A stretch of 64,000 nucleotides of DNA from Bradyrhizobium diazoefficiens (GTDB taxonomy: Bacteria; Pseudomonadota; Alphaproteobacteria; Rhizobiales; Xanthobacteraceae): positions 1,547,001 through 1,611,000 of the forward strand of contig NZ_CP067100.1 of NCBI RefSeq assembly GCF_016616235.1, written 5' to 3'. The notes under the pieces were generated by a model. That model had not been told where the DNA came from and ran no database searches. It saw only the letters and a list, made by a program, of their open reading frames with translations. Of the stretch, positions 36,109-44,305 are shown one piece after another. The translations under genes and the position numbers were made by a program. Within the stretch, counting starts at the first letter, position 1, and the number at the start of each line of letters is the position of its first letter.

Positions 36109-36999
36109 ATGCGCGCCGCGAAGGCCATCCTGCTCGCGCTGTTCCTCGGCTGGGGCTTTGCCGCCTCGGCCGATCTGGCCGTCCCGCAGCTCACCGGCCG
36201 CGTGGTCGACCAGACCGCCACGCTCTCCAGCAGCGACATCGCCGCGTTGACGCAAAAGCTGCGCGAATTCGAGACCCGCAAGGGCAGCCAGATCGCCGTC
36301 CTGATCGTATCGACCACGCAGCCGGAGACGATCGAGCAGTTCTCGATCCGCGTCGCGGAGGCCTGGAAGATCGGACGCAAGAAAGTCGACGACGGTGCGA
36401 TCCTGATCATTGCCAAGAACGACCGGCATCTGCGCATCGAGGTCGGCTATGGCCTCGAAGGCGCGCTCACCGATGTGACCTCGCGGCGTATCATCGACGA
36501 GATCATCACGCCGAAATTCAGGACGGGCGATTTTGCGGGCGGCATCTCGGCCGGTGTCGACCGGATGATCCGGGTCATCGACGGCGAGCCGCTGCCGGTT
36601 CCCACGCCGACGGTGAATTTCGGCAATCTGGACGACATCGGGCCGCTCCTCATCGTGACGCTGTTCGCCTCGATCGGGGTGGGCGGGTTCATCCGGGCCA
36701 TGCTGGGGCGCCTGCTCGGATCGTTGGCGACCGGTGGCATCATCGCCGCGCTGGCCTGGCTTATGCTCGGCTCTTTCGCACTCGCGATGGCCCTCGGCGT
36801 TGTTGGCTTCATCATCGGCTTCATCGCCGATCTGTTTCCAGCGATGGGGCCGAGCACGGGATTGTCGCGTGGCGGCGCGTGGTCGAGCGGCTCGGCCGGA
36901 GGCGGCTGGAGCAGCGGATCGTCGGGCAGCAGCGACAGCGGCAGCTTCAGCGGGGGCGGCGGCAGTTTTGGCGGCGGCGGCGCCTCGGGGAGCTGGTAG
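36109..36999 (+). CDS. TPM-domain (YgcG-type) membrane protein
   Basis: 296 aa. Cleaved signal peptide (to about residue 20, GFAASA-DL), TPM domain at about 28-150 (LTGRVVDQTATLSSSDIAALTQKL, WKIGRKKVDDGAILIIAKNDRHLRIEVGYGLEGALTD), then two to three transmembrane helices (about 180-245) and a flexible Gly/Ser-rich tail ending SGSW. This is the classic YgcG layout. TPM domains have been linked to phosphatase activity and membrane-protein quality control; evidence is mixed. Middle gene of lemA-TPM-TPM, 15 nt after lemA. Confidence 0.92.
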   Translation: MRAAKAILLALFLGWGFAASADLAVPQLTGRVVDQTATLSSSDIAALTQKLREFETRKGSQIAVLIVSTTQPETIEQFSIRVAEAWKIGRKKVDDGAILIIAKNDRHLRIEVGYGLEGALTDVTSRRIIDEIITPKFRTGDFAGGISAGVDRMIRVIDGEPLPVPTPTVNFGNLDDIGPLLIVTLFASIGVGGFIRAMLGRLLGSLATGGIIAALAWLMLGSFALAMALGVVGFIIGFIADLFPAMGPSTGLSRGGAWSSGSAGGGWSSGSSGSSDSGSFSGGGGSFGGGGASGSW

Positions 37000-37004
37000 C
37001 GGTC

Positions 37005-37502
37005 ATGAGCATCAAGCGCATCGCAAGACATCTTGTGCAGCATCATTGGCGGGCAAGGCAGATCTTTCCGCCGGAGGTGCTCGGTCGCATTGAGCAGGCG
37101 ATCAAGCAAGGCGAGGCCACACATTCCGGCCAGGTCCGCTTCGTCGTCGAAGGCGCGCTCGACGGTCGCCCGCTGTTCCGCAACCAGCCGGCCCGCGCGC
37201 GGGCGCTCGACGTGTTCTCGCATTTGCGCATCTGGGACACCGCGCACAACAACGGTGTCCTCATCTACCTCCTGCTCGCCGACCGCGACGTCGAGATCAT
37301 CGCCGACCGCGGCATCCATGCGAAGGTAGGGGCGGAGGGGTGGGAGCGCATCTGCCGCGCGATGGAGGCCGAATTCGCCTCGGGCCAGTTCGAGCGCGGC
37401 GTGATCAGTGGCATCGAGGCAGTGTCGAAGGAGCTGGCGAAGCATTTTCCCCCGGCGGGTGCGCATCCGAACGAGCTGCCGGATAAGCCTGTGGTGATGT
37501 GA
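37005..37502 (+). CDS. Second TPM-domain protein
   Basis: 165 aa from the ATG at 37005, 5 nt after the preceding stop. No signal peptide; the protein begins with the basic MSIKRIARHLVQHHWRAR. The TPM domain covers most of the rest: FPPEVLGRIEQAIKQGEATHSGQVRFVVEGALD, FSHLRIWDTAHNNGVLIYLLLADRDVEIIADRGI, and a C-terminal helix. It is the cytoplasm-facing short companion seen downstream of many lemA-ygcG pairs. Same operon. Function unknown. Confidence 0.88.
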   Translation: MSIKRIARHLVQHHWRARQIFPPEVLGRIEQAIKQGEATHSGQVRFVVEGALDGRPLFRNQPARARALDVFSHLRIWDTAHNNGVLIYLLLADRDVEIIADRGIHAKVGAEGWERICRAMEAEFASGQFERGVISGIEAVSKELAKHFPPAGAHPNELPDKPVVM

Positions 37503-37512
37503 GCTTCGAACT

Positions 37513-37594
37513 CCGTCATTGCGAGCGCAGCGAGGCAATCCAGAATCTTCCCGCGGTGACAGCCTGGGGTGCTTCGCTGCGCTCGCAATGACGG
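37513..37594. repeat. Inverted repeat with 21-bp perfect arms between convergent genes
   Basis: Left arm 37513-37533, starting CCGTCATTGCGAG; right arm 37574-37594, its exact reverse complement, ending CTCGCAATGACGG. The loop is 40 bp. It sits between convergent genes (TPM and MBL), where it could stop transcription from both sides. It is a variant of the CGTCATTGCGAGCG-type repeat common in Bradyrhizobium intergenic regions, from memory. Confidence 0.75.
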
Positions 37595-37615
37595 TTGTGG
37601 TAGAGGTTTGCGCGA

Positions 37616-38428
37616 TCAATCGTCCAGCTTGTTCAGATCCCGCACCGACTGCATGATCGGCTCGAAGTTCGAGCGGGCGTCCAGCGCGTCGAACAATTGC
37701 GCGGTGTCCTCCAACAGGCCATGCGACCGCGCGATCGCGATGCGGACATCCTCCTGCGGGGTGTCGGAGAGGCGCCCATGTCCCGACAACAGGATCTTCG
37801 TATCCAGCCCCTTGATGCGTTCCAGCGACTGGATGTAGTCGGAGATGCTGCCCGAGCCGAACACGCCGCCCATCACGCCGCCCGGCATCAGCGTATCGGC
37901 GGCGAACAGCAGGCCCTTGTCCTGGTCGAACAGCGTGATGCAGGCCGAGGTGTGGCCCGGCGTGTACATCACGTTGAGACGGAAATTGCCGAGGTCGATC
38001 AGGTTGCCCTCCTCGAGCCAGATGTCGATATTAACAGGCACGTTCGGCTCGTTGAACATTTTTCGCAGCATCGAAAAGTCGTCGCGCAGCATGATCTTGT
38101 TGGCGGCGAGCCGATGGGCGGCGATGAAGGTGCGGCGCTCGTTGAAATGCCAGGCGGCGCCGATATGGTCGAGATGCTCGTGGCTCAGCACCACCATGTC
38201 GATCTTCTCTGGCGGGCAGCCCGCGAAGTTCAGGCACTCGACCATCGCCGGATAGTTCGAGGAGAGGCCGACGTCGATCAGGATCGTCCGCGCCGAACCG
38301 CGCACGAGATAGGCGTTCGCGGCCCGATTGGAGAAGCGGATCTGGTAGACGTCCTCCGCCGCCTGGATCAGCGAGCAGGTGTCGTTCTTCATCAGAATCG
38401 GAAATGCGGTCGGCTTCCGTTCGCTCAT
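37616..38428 (-). CDS. MBL-fold metallo-hydrolase
   Basis: 270 aa. Metallo-beta-lactamase fold with the dinuclear metal motif SHEHLDHIG (HxHxDH), the third His in YTPGHTSACITL, a bridging Asp in LLFAADTLMPGG, and the last His in LSGHGRLSD. It resembles glyoxalase-II-like or quorum-lactonase-like hydrolases. Its ATG overlaps the stop of an upstream cyclic-nucleotide-binding gene by 4 nt (ATGA), so the two are translationally coupled. Substrate unknown; a role tied to cAMP or cGMP binding is inferred only from context. Confidence 0.9.
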   Translation of the reverse strand: MSERKPTAFPILMKNDTCSLIQAAEDVYQIRFSNRAANAYLVRGSARTILIDVGLSSNYPAMVECLNFAGCPPEKIDMVVLSHEHLDHIGAAWHFNERRTFIAAHRLAANKIMLRDDFSMLRKMFNEPNVPVNIDIWLEEGNLIDLGNFRLNVMYTPGHTSACITLFDQDKGLLFAADTLMPGGVMGGVFGSGSISDYIQSLERIKGLDTKILLSGHGRLSDTPQEDVRIAIARSHGLLEDTAQLFDALDARSNFEPIMQSVRDLNKLDD

Positions 38429-38796
38429 GATTCTGCTGCCCGGTAGGTGACGGCGTTGGAGGCGCGCAGGCGTTTCGACAGCGCATCCATCACCATCAAT
38501 GCAAACGCCGGCTGCTGGCTGACGAGGTAGACGAAACGGGCGTGGTTGATACGCATCACCTTCGTGTTCGGCAGTGAGGCGATCGCAGTCGCCGAGCGCG
38601 CGGAGCCGTCGATCACGGCCATCTCGCCGAAGAACTCGCCCTTGCCGAGCTTGACGATGGTGGTCTTGCTCGCGCCGTTCATCTTGGCGATCTCGACCTC
38701 GCCGTCGAGGACGACGAACAACTCGCGGCCGGTCGAGCCCTCTTCGAAGATGACGTCATCGACACCAAACGCGTTGATGCATTTCTCGATCGTCAT
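38425..38796 (-). CDS. Cyclic nucleotide-binding domain protein
   Basis: 123 aa from the ATG at 38796 (GGGGG upstream). An in-frame ATG at 38862 would add 22 residues encoded by three tandem TGGCACCC-type repeats and is less likely. A single cNMP-binding beta-barrel: DVIFEEGSTGRELFVVLDGEVEI, the phosphate-binding cassette GEFFGEMAVIDGSARSATAIA with the conserved Gly-Glu and Arg, and a C-terminal helix. There is no DNA-binding helix-turn-helix, so it is not a CRP-type activator but a stand-alone cNMP sensor. It is coupled to the MBL hydrolase, which it may regulate. The window also encodes a class III adenylate cyclase. Confidence 0.85.
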   Translation of the reverse strand: MTIEKCINAFGVDDVIFEEGSTGRELFVVLDGEVEIAKMNGASKTTIVKLGKGEFFGEMAVIDGSARSATAIASLPNTKVMRINHARFVYLVSQQPAFALMVMDALSKRLRASNAVTYRAAES

Positions 38797-38838
38797 GGCA
38801 CCCCCAAATGGCACCCCAAAAGTGGCACCCTCTAACGC
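38796..38838. repeat. Three tandem copies of a TGGCACCC(C) repeat
   Basis: TGGCACCCCCAAA, TGGCACCCCAAAAG and TGGCACCCTCTAAC lie end to end with a 13-14-bp period, immediately upstream of the cyclic-nucleotide-binding gene (whose ATG is inside the first copy on the minus strand). Possibly replication slippage. Confidence 0.6.
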
Positions 38839-39091
38839 CTTCTGGCTGACGGGACGGCTCATGTTAGCCGGACGCCGATGACGGGCAAACAACCCCTTCG
38901 GCTAAAGCCGGTCTCTGCCGCAGAGCAGCATCGACTGACAATTTGTTGCGCGCTGCCACGCCGGTTCCACTTTCCCGGCCAAATTCGGCCCCGGATGAGT
39001 TCCTAAAATTTCCGTAAGCGGGTCCGGAGGTAAGGATTTCGCAAGCAATGAAAGTTACCAAAAGGTCAATCCAGACTGGAGTATTTGAGCT

Positions 39092-40087
39092 GTGAGCCAA
39101 CCAATGCCCGAGCAGGCTGCCCAGGATAATGGCGTCGTCGAAGCCGCCGCGACCGCGCCGCAGGCCGTCGAGGCTGCCGCCGGTTTCGAGGCCCCCTCGA
39201 TCGCCCCTGACCATGAGGCGCCGCCGAAGCCTGATCCGGTGAAAGCGGATGCCCCCACGGCTGAACCGCCCCGGATCGAGGTGCCGAAATTCGATCCCAA
39301 AGCCGAGGGCAAGCCCGAGCCGAAGCCCGGCAAGCTCATCGTCATGGCGCCCTCGGATCGGTCCTGGGACCGCGAGGCGTTTGCTTCGCATGCGAAGGCG
39401 GACGAACCGCGCGAGGCCGGCGGCAAGCGCCGCCTGTCGGCGATGGCCGCGGTGGTGGCGATTGCGGCCAGCGTCGGTGCCATCAGCGGCGCACTCGCGA
39501 CCGCCGGCATGATGCACTTTGCAGCCCCGGCCGCCGCGCCGGCGCAGGTCGCCGACACCAGCGCGCTGGATGCATCGGTCGCGCGGATCGATGCCGACCT
39601 CGTCGCGCTCAAGGCGAATGTCGAGCACACGTCCAAGACCGGCCTCAGCCAGTTCAACCGCGCCAACGACCGCCTCGACAAGCTCGAGAAGGCCCAGGCC
39701 GAGCCGCTGGCCAAGCTGGCAAAGCTGTCCGAGACCGTCGACAAGCTCCGCGCCACGCCGCCCGCCGCGCCCGCGCCCGTGCAGGCCGCGGCTGCGCCGG
39801 CCAAGGAAACCACCGGCTCGATCGCGCCGGCCCAGGTTGCGACCGCGGCCGCTTTACCGGCACCCGCGCCCGCCGCCCCCAAGGCCGAGGTCGGCCGGCT
39901 GCCGACGATCGAGGGCTGGAGGCTGCGCGACGTCGCCAATGGCGGCGCGCTGATCGAAGGCCGCGGCGGTCTCTACGAGGTCTATGCCGGCGATCCCATT
40001 CCCGGCGTCGGCCGCGTCGATGCGATCCGCCGCCAGGACGGCCGCTGGGTGGTCGTCACCAGCAAGGGCCTGATCGTCGCGCGCTAA
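39092..40087 (+). CDS. Single-pass membrane protein with Ala/Pro-rich linker, unknown function
   Basis: 331 aa from a GTG. Residues 1-110 are Pro/Ala/Glu-rich and disordered (repeated PKPDP, PEPKPGK). One transmembrane helix at about 113-140. A helical stretch at about 150-210 with heptad-like Leu and Ala (SALDASVARIDADLVALKANV, NRANDRLDKLEKA) suggests a periplasmic coiled coil. A second Ala/Pro linker follows (about 215-265). A compact C-terminal beta domain (about 268-331, WRLRDVANGGALIEGRGG, YAGDPIPGVGRVDAIRR, WVVVTSKGLIV) resembles small PilP/GspC-like domains by pattern only. This looks like a bridging envelope protein. Followed by a clear terminator. Single gene. Confidence 0.75.
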   Translation: MSQPMPEQAAQDNGVVEAAATAPQAVEAAAGFEAPSIAPDHEAPPKPDPVKADAPTAEPPRIEVPKFDPKAEGKPEPKPGKLIVMAPSDRSWDREAFASHAKADEPREAGGKRRLSAMAAVVAIAASVGAISGALATAGMMHFAAPAAAPAQVADTSALDASVARIDADLVALKANVEHTSKTGLSQFNRANDRLDKLEKAQAEPLAKLAKLSETVDKLRATPPAAPAPVQAAAAPAKETTGSIAPAQVATAAALPAPAPAAPKAEVGRLPTIEGWRLRDVANGGALIEGRGGLYEVYAGDPIPGVGRVDAIRRQDGRWVVVTSKGLIVAR

Positions 40088-40112
40088 GCGAAACTGTATT
40101 CGACTTTCAAAG

Positions 40113-40145
40113 AGGCGCTTCACCACCATGTGAGGCGCCTTTTTG
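40113..40145 (+). terminator. Intrinsic terminator
   Basis: AGGCGCTTCAC (40113-40123) pairs with GTGAGGCGCCT (40130-40140) with one G-T wobble and a 6-nt loop, followed by a TTTTT run. A textbook Rho-independent terminator 25 bp after the preceding stop. Confidence 0.85.
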
Positions 40146-40181
40146 CTTGAATAGGCGTCCCGGCGCGGTGTTACCTGAGCC

Positions 40182-41717
40182 ATGAGCCGGGTGTTGCGAA
40201 TTCTCGTTGCTGCCGTCGTCTTGTTGGGCGGCGCTGTCTCGCTCGTCGCAGCGGAGACCGCGCCGCTGAGGCGCGGCACGGCGATCACCGATCCCGATCT
40301 GCTGCGCAAGCTCGATCAGAGCGATGCACTCACGATCTCGCGCCTGTTGCGGCCGGAGCGGAACGCGGATTTTCCGCTGACGACCGACTTGATGTTCTCG
40401 TCGCTGCCGCAGCTTGCGCTCCTTCCACCCGCGATCGACGCGGAGTTCGAGCGCTACATTGCGCAGCAGAAGGCGGCCTATCCGGGCGAGACCCTCGGCG
40501 TCGGCGAGGGCTTTGACGTGCAGCTGTTCGATCGGGCCAATCTGAAATCGCCCGACACGCGGTTCGTGCTGGCCGGCATCGTCAACCGCATGGACCGCGC
40601 CTATGTCTCGGAAGAATCCTGCGGCGAGATCCGGTTGATCTACCGTCTGGCGCGGTTCGAGACGAAGCCGGACGGCGGCAAATTGGGGACGCGTCTGCCG
40701 ATGACGCTCAACCTGGTGATGAAGGCGCGCGATGCGCGCCAGACCGACGCGAGCGGTAAGCCGATCACCTGCGCCGAGATTGCGCGACGCTGGCTCGACA
40801 ATGGCGACTGGCAGGGGCTGATCGGCGGCAGCTTCCACCCCACCGATGCCATGCTCGACCGCATCGAGACCAACATCCAGGTCTCTGTCGCGCCGAAATC
40901 GGCGCTGCATGATTTCCGCTCCGACTATCTGCTTAAGGTGTTCAAGTACAATGCTGCGACGAAGACCTTCGAGGAAGCGACGCTGGAGAACCAGATCGAC
41001 CGCGACCGCATTCTCGCCGACGATGCGCTCCGGCGCGATTTCAAGGACTGGCTGCTGACGCCCGAGAACTTGCGCGAGTTCGATCGCGGCACGGTGCTGA
41101 TCCCTGAGAAGTTTCTGGCCAAGGCTGCGGTGGTGCCGACGCCGGCCGGGCTCGATGCGTCTGCGTTGCAGCCGGAATTCGGCATGACGCAAGGTGAGGG
41201 CAAGGACAATCCCGTCTTCAGCGACGACGACGTGGTCGGCGCGCTAAAGCAGGCGGCCGCGCGCGGGGACCTGCAGAACATCCGCTCCATCGCGGGCTTC
41301 CAGCGCCGCCTCAACGACGTCACCTGCGCCGGCTGCCACCAGACCCGCGGCATCGGCGGTTTTCATTTTCCCGGCGTGGACTGGCTCGCGGACAAGCCGT
41401 CCAACGCCACCATCGTGCCGGCCTCGCCGCATTTTGTCGGCGACCAGCTCCGCCGGCGCGACATCCTTGCCGCGTTCGCTGCGGGCAAACGCCCTGATTT
41501 CTCACGCGGATTTGCCAGCCGGCCGCAGACCCGTGGCAGCGGAGAGCTTGGCGGCAGCGAATATCAGGACGGATGGGGCGCGCATTGTTCCCTGCCAAAT
41601 GCGGGATCAGGAACGCGGGATGAGAGTTTTACGTCATGGAGCTGTGCTAAAGGCTTGACCTGTCAGGCCGCCGCGGCCTCGCGCCGCATCGGCATGTGCT
41701 TCATCAAGACGCGTTAA
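40182..41717 (+). CDS. Secreted protein with a single CxxCH heme-binding motif, unknown family
   Basis: 511 aa. Signal peptide MSRVLRILVAAVVLLGGAVSLVAA-ET. The large central region (about 30-360) shows alternating strands and helices with no family I recognise. A lone CAGCH at residues 382-386 (TCAGCHQTRGIGGFHF) is followed by a His/Phe-rich stretch, as in mono-heme c-type domains. The tail has four further Cys within about 45 residues (AHCSLPN, WSCAKGLTC, MCFIKTR), suggesting disulfides or a Cys-rich cap. A periplasmic redox or peroxidase-like role is possible but not shown. ATG start; a small membrane protein follows 16 nt later. Confidence 0.72.
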   Translation: MSRVLRILVAAVVLLGGAVSLVAAETAPLRRGTAITDPDLLRKLDQSDALTISRLLRPERNADFPLTTDLMFSSLPQLALLPPAIDAEFERYIAQQKAAYPGETLGVGEGFDVQLFDRANLKSPDTRFVLAGIVNRMDRAYVSEESCGEIRLIYRLARFETKPDGGKLGTRLPMTLNLVMKARDARQTDASGKPITCAEIARRWLDNGDWQGLIGGSFHPTDAMLDRIETNIQVSVAPKSALHDFRSDYLLKVFKYNAATKTFEEATLENQIDRDRILADDALRRDFKDWLLTPENLREFDRGTVLIPEKFLAKAAVVPTPAGLDASALQPEFGMTQGEGKDNPVFSDDDVVGALKQAAARGDLQNIRSIAGFQRRLNDVTCAGCHQTRGIGGFHFPGVDWLADKPSNATIVPASPHFVGDQLRRRDILAAFAAGKRPDFSRGFASRPQTRGSGELGGSEYQDGWGAHCSLPNAGSGTRDESFTSWSCAKGLTCQAAAASRRIGMCFIKTR

Positions 41718-41733
41718 GCCTCAAGCGATTTGG

Positions 41734-41904
41734 ATGACCATGACAGACACCAGCGAAGCCAACAAGGAGCGCAATCGCGAGATCGCGCGCAATGAGGAAG
41801 CCAAGCAGGTGACCGGCAGCATCCGCGTCAGCGCCTGGGCGATGACGGTGGCGGCGATTGTCGGCGGGATCCTGTTCACGCTCGGCTGGCTGGCGCTAAA
41901 GTAA
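41734..41904 (+). CDS. Small single-pass membrane protein
   Basis: 56 aa (ATG-ACC-ATG start; the second ATG at 41740 is equally possible). Charged N-terminus with NKERNREIARNEEAKQ, then one transmembrane helix of about 20 residues (WAMTVAAIVGGILFTLGWLAL) and Lys at the end. N-in topology is expected from the charges. It follows the CxxCH protein on the same strand by 16 nt and may be co-transcribed. No known function; likely real because of its uniform hydrophobic helix and codon use. Confidence 0.6.
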   Translation: MTMTDTSEANKERNREIARNEEAKQVTGSIRVSAWAMTVAAIVGGILFTLGWLALK

Positions 41905-41923
41905 CGACGCGGAGTTTCTCTTC

Positions 41924-42092
41924 GCCTCTCCCGCTTGCGCGGAGAGGCCGAAATTCGCGCGGAAGCGCGAATTCCGGGTGAGAGGGACTCTCCGCGGGTC
42001 CAACTCTCATCGTGATTGCGGAAGCAGCCCCTCACCCCAACCCTCTCAGCGCGAGCGAAGCTCGTCGCGGCCCCGTAACAACGGGGAGAGGG
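41924..42092. repeat. CTCTCCCC-type intergenic palindromic repeat, copy C
   Basis: CGCCTCTCCCGCTTGCGCGGAG... hairpin at the left, a GAAATTCGCGCGGAAGCGCGAATTC palindrome region, and a right segment (42024-42093) that matches copy B over about 70 bp with few differences. It fills the 209-bp gap between the small membrane gene and the convergent GST. Confidence 0.75.
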
Positions 42093-42113
42093 AGAAGAAA
42101 GAGCGCTCGCCCC

Positions 42114-42761
42114 TCAACTCGCGTAGTTCGTCATCCGTTGCCCTGGCAGCAGCTCATACGCCGGCTTCCAGCCGGGCAGCGCGGCCATGCGGCCGAGCCA
42201 GGCGTGGATGGCGGGATGGCTCGCGGCGAAATCGAAGCCGTGCTCGTCGCTCGGATAGTGCAGATAGGCCATCATCGAGATGTCGGCGATCGTGGGCCTC
42301 ACTCCGATCGCGAATTCATTGTGTTGGAGATGCCCGTCGAGGATGCCGAGGAAGTCGTCGAGCCGCCGGCGAAAATGCTTCAGCACCTGCGGATCGTTGT
42401 TCTCGGTGAAGGCGCGCATGAAGCGGTAGGTCGCCATGTAGCCGGTGAGCTTGTGGTTGTCCCAGAACAGCCAGCGCAGCAGCTCGAACTTTTCCTGCTC
42501 CATCTCGGCGCCGAAACGGCCATATTGCCCGACAAGCTTGAGCAGGAGCGGCGCGGTCTGCGTCATCTTCACGCCGTCGATCTCGAGCACGGGAATCTCG
42601 CCCATCTCGTTGACGTTCCGGCGCCATTCCGCCGTGCGCGTGACGCCGCCGCCGAAATCGGTCCACACCGGCTCGAAGGTCTCGCCGCAAAGCGTCAGCA
42701 TCAGCGCCAGCTTGTAGCTGTTGCCGGATTCCGGGAAGTAGTGCAGGCGGTAGCTGGGCAT
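42114..42761 (-). CDS. Glutathione S-transferase family protein
   Basis: 215 aa from the ATG at 42761 with GAGGT 4 nt upstream. Thioredoxin-like N-terminal half: YRLHYFPESGNSYKLALML (Ser after the first strand as activating residue), GEIPVLEIDGVKMTQTAPLLLKL with the cis-Pro and TQT in place of the usual ES. All-helical C-terminal domain from about 90, with the N-capping box region PTIADISMMAYL. A cytosolic GST of unknown substrate. It lies 108 bp from the CaiB gene on the same strand, separated by a fragment of the 150-bp repeat. Confidence 0.88.
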   Translation of the reverse strand: MPSYRLHYFPESGNSYKLALMLTLCGETFEPVWTDFGGGVTRTAEWRRNVNEMGEIPVLEIDGVKMTQTAPLLLKLVGQYGRFGAEMEQEKFELLRWLFWDNHKLTGYMATYRFMRAFTENNDPQVLKHFRRRLDDFLGILDGHLQHNEFAIGVRPTIADISMMAYLHYPSDEHGFDFAASHPAIHAWLGRMAALPGWKPAYELLPGQRMTNYAS

Positions 42762-42803
42762 GGGACCTCGCAATGGGGACTTTGTGGCGCGAGCTATCTC
42801 CTC

Positions 42804-42855
42804 GCCGTCGTCCCGGATCTGCGCTACGCTTGTCCGGGACGATAGCGGAGTATGT
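42804..42855. repeat. Fragment of the 150-bp interspersed repeat
   Basis: CGTCGTCCCGG at 42806 joined directly to GATCTGCGCTACGCTTGTCC and GGGACGATAGCGGAGTATG. The right part matches 32050-32090 of copy 1 almost base for base. The middle is deleted, leaving one hairpin between two same-strand genes. Confidence 0.65.
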
Positions 42856-42869
42856 GGCGTCAGTGCACC

Positions 42870-44075
42870 TTAGCCCACCGCCCCCTTCGACCGCAGCTCT
42901 TTGATCGCCTGCTCGTCATATCCCGCCGCGCGCAAAATCTCGTCACTGTGCTCGCCGACGCCGGGCGGCTTGCGCGGCTGGACTTTCTTGGCGCCGTCGA
43001 TCCAGATCGGGCTGTTGATGGTGAGCATGGTGTCGTTCTCGAACGGCACCAGCACCTCGTTCTCGAGCATCTGCTTGTCATTGGGAATGTCGTCGAGAAT
43101 GCCGACGACGCCGAACACGAGGCCGTTGCCGTCGAGAATCTCGCGCCATTCGGCGAGGTCCCTGGTGGCGAAGGTCTCGTCCAGAATCTTGATCAGCTCG
43201 ACCGAGCGGGCGTGGCGATCGGCCTTGGTGGCGAAGCGGGGATCGTCGATCAGGTCTTCGCGCCCGAGGCATTTGGCCAGCGCCGGCCACTGCCGCTCCT
43301 CGTTGAGCAGCGACAGGATCAGCCAGCGGCCGTCCTTGCACTGGTAGTGGTTGGCGACCGCATTAAGCGCCCGTTCGCGCGGCCGCCGCTCGCCGAACTT
43401 GGCCCCGCAGAGCTTGGCCTGCGCCAGCACGCTCGCCGCCCACACCCCATTCGCCATCAGGTTCGATTTGACATGCGAGCCCTTGCCGGTCTTCTCGCGC
43501 TGATACAGCGCGGTGACGATGGCGCCGTAAAACGCCATGGCGCAGGGGTGGTCGCCCATGCCGGCGACCGAGCGGGCCGGGGTGGTGTCGGTGTCGGCGC
43601 GCACGAGGTCCATCAGGCCGGAACGCGCCCAATAGGCGTTGCTATCGAAGCCGGGCTTGTTGGCTTCCTCGCCCTTCTCGCCGTAGCCGGTGAAGGAGGC
43701 ATAGATCAGCCGGTCGTTAAGATGGGCGAGGTGGCCATAGGTGATGCCGAGTTTGGCGCGCACCGGCGGCGGCATGTTGGTGATGAAGACGTCGGCCTCT
43801 TGCACGAGCTTGTAGAGCACGGCCTGCGCCTCGGACTTTGCAAGGTCGAGCGCGATGCTCTTCTTGTTGCGGGCCTCCAGCAGCCAGGCGAAATTGTGCT
43901 CGCCGGCCGGATAGCCCGGCAGGTTCGGCAAATTGCGATAGGGGTCTCCCGCGCCGGGCGGCTCGATCTTGATGACGTCGGCGCCGAAATCCGACAGCAC
44001 GGTCGCAGCCGCGGGCGCGGCGATGAAGCTCGCGCAGTCCAGGACCTTGAGCCCTGCAAAAATGCCTTTTTCCAT
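42870..44075 (-). CDS. CaiB/BaiF-type (class III) CoA-transferase
   Basis: 401 aa, full length. Class III CoA-transferase motifs: LDCASFIAAPAAATVLSDFGADVIKIEPPGAGDPYR near the start, the nucleophilic Asp144 in PGFDSNAYWARSGLM, and GDHPCAMAFYGAIVTAL. It moves CoA between acids (formyl-CoA, carnitine- or bile-acid-type donors). ATG at 44075 with GAGGGA about 10 nt upstream. No other beta-oxidation gene is adjacent; a second CaiB-type gene lies at the window end. Substrate not predictable. Confidence 0.92.
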   Translation of the reverse strand: MEKGIFAGLKVLDCASFIAAPAAATVLSDFGADVIKIEPPGAGDPYRNLPNLPGYPAGEHNFAWLLEARNKKSIALDLAKSEAQAVLYKLVQEADVFITNMPPPVRAKLGITYGHLAHLNDRLIYASFTGYGEKGEEANKPGFDSNAYWARSGLMDLVRADTDTTPARSVAGMGDHPCAMAFYGAIVTALYQREKTGKGSHVKSNLMANGVWAASVLAQAKLCGAKFGERRPRERALNAVANHYQCKDGRWLILSLLNEERQWPALAKCLGREDLIDDPRFATKADRHARSVELIKILDETFATRDLAEWREILDGNGLVFGVVGILDDIPNDKQMLENEVLVPFENDTMLTINSPIWIDGAKKVQPRKPPGVGEHSDEILRAAGYDEQAIKELRSKGAVG

Positions 44076-44305
44076 CGCGGCGTTGTTCCCTCGCTATTGG
44101 TTCCGCCGGCTGGAATTTCGCAATCCCTGACAGCACAATCATTTGACCGATGTTCCCCCGGGATGCAACGGCGTCCGGCAGTCGCTTTCTCGGGGGTCGG
44201 CATGCCGGACGGTTATGGCAATCGCCTCGTTCCGGTTGTAGAGCTTCTCCGCCGGCTCGACCCTCATCGAGCCGGCACGTCTTCGTCTCGAAGGATCAGC
44301 CGGCC

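Noticed and set aside
38797..38862. Longer start for the cyclic-nucleotide-binding protein at 38862
   Set aside because: The extra residues are encoded by the three tandem TGGCACCC repeats and no ribosome-binding site precedes that ATG; kept only as a possibility.
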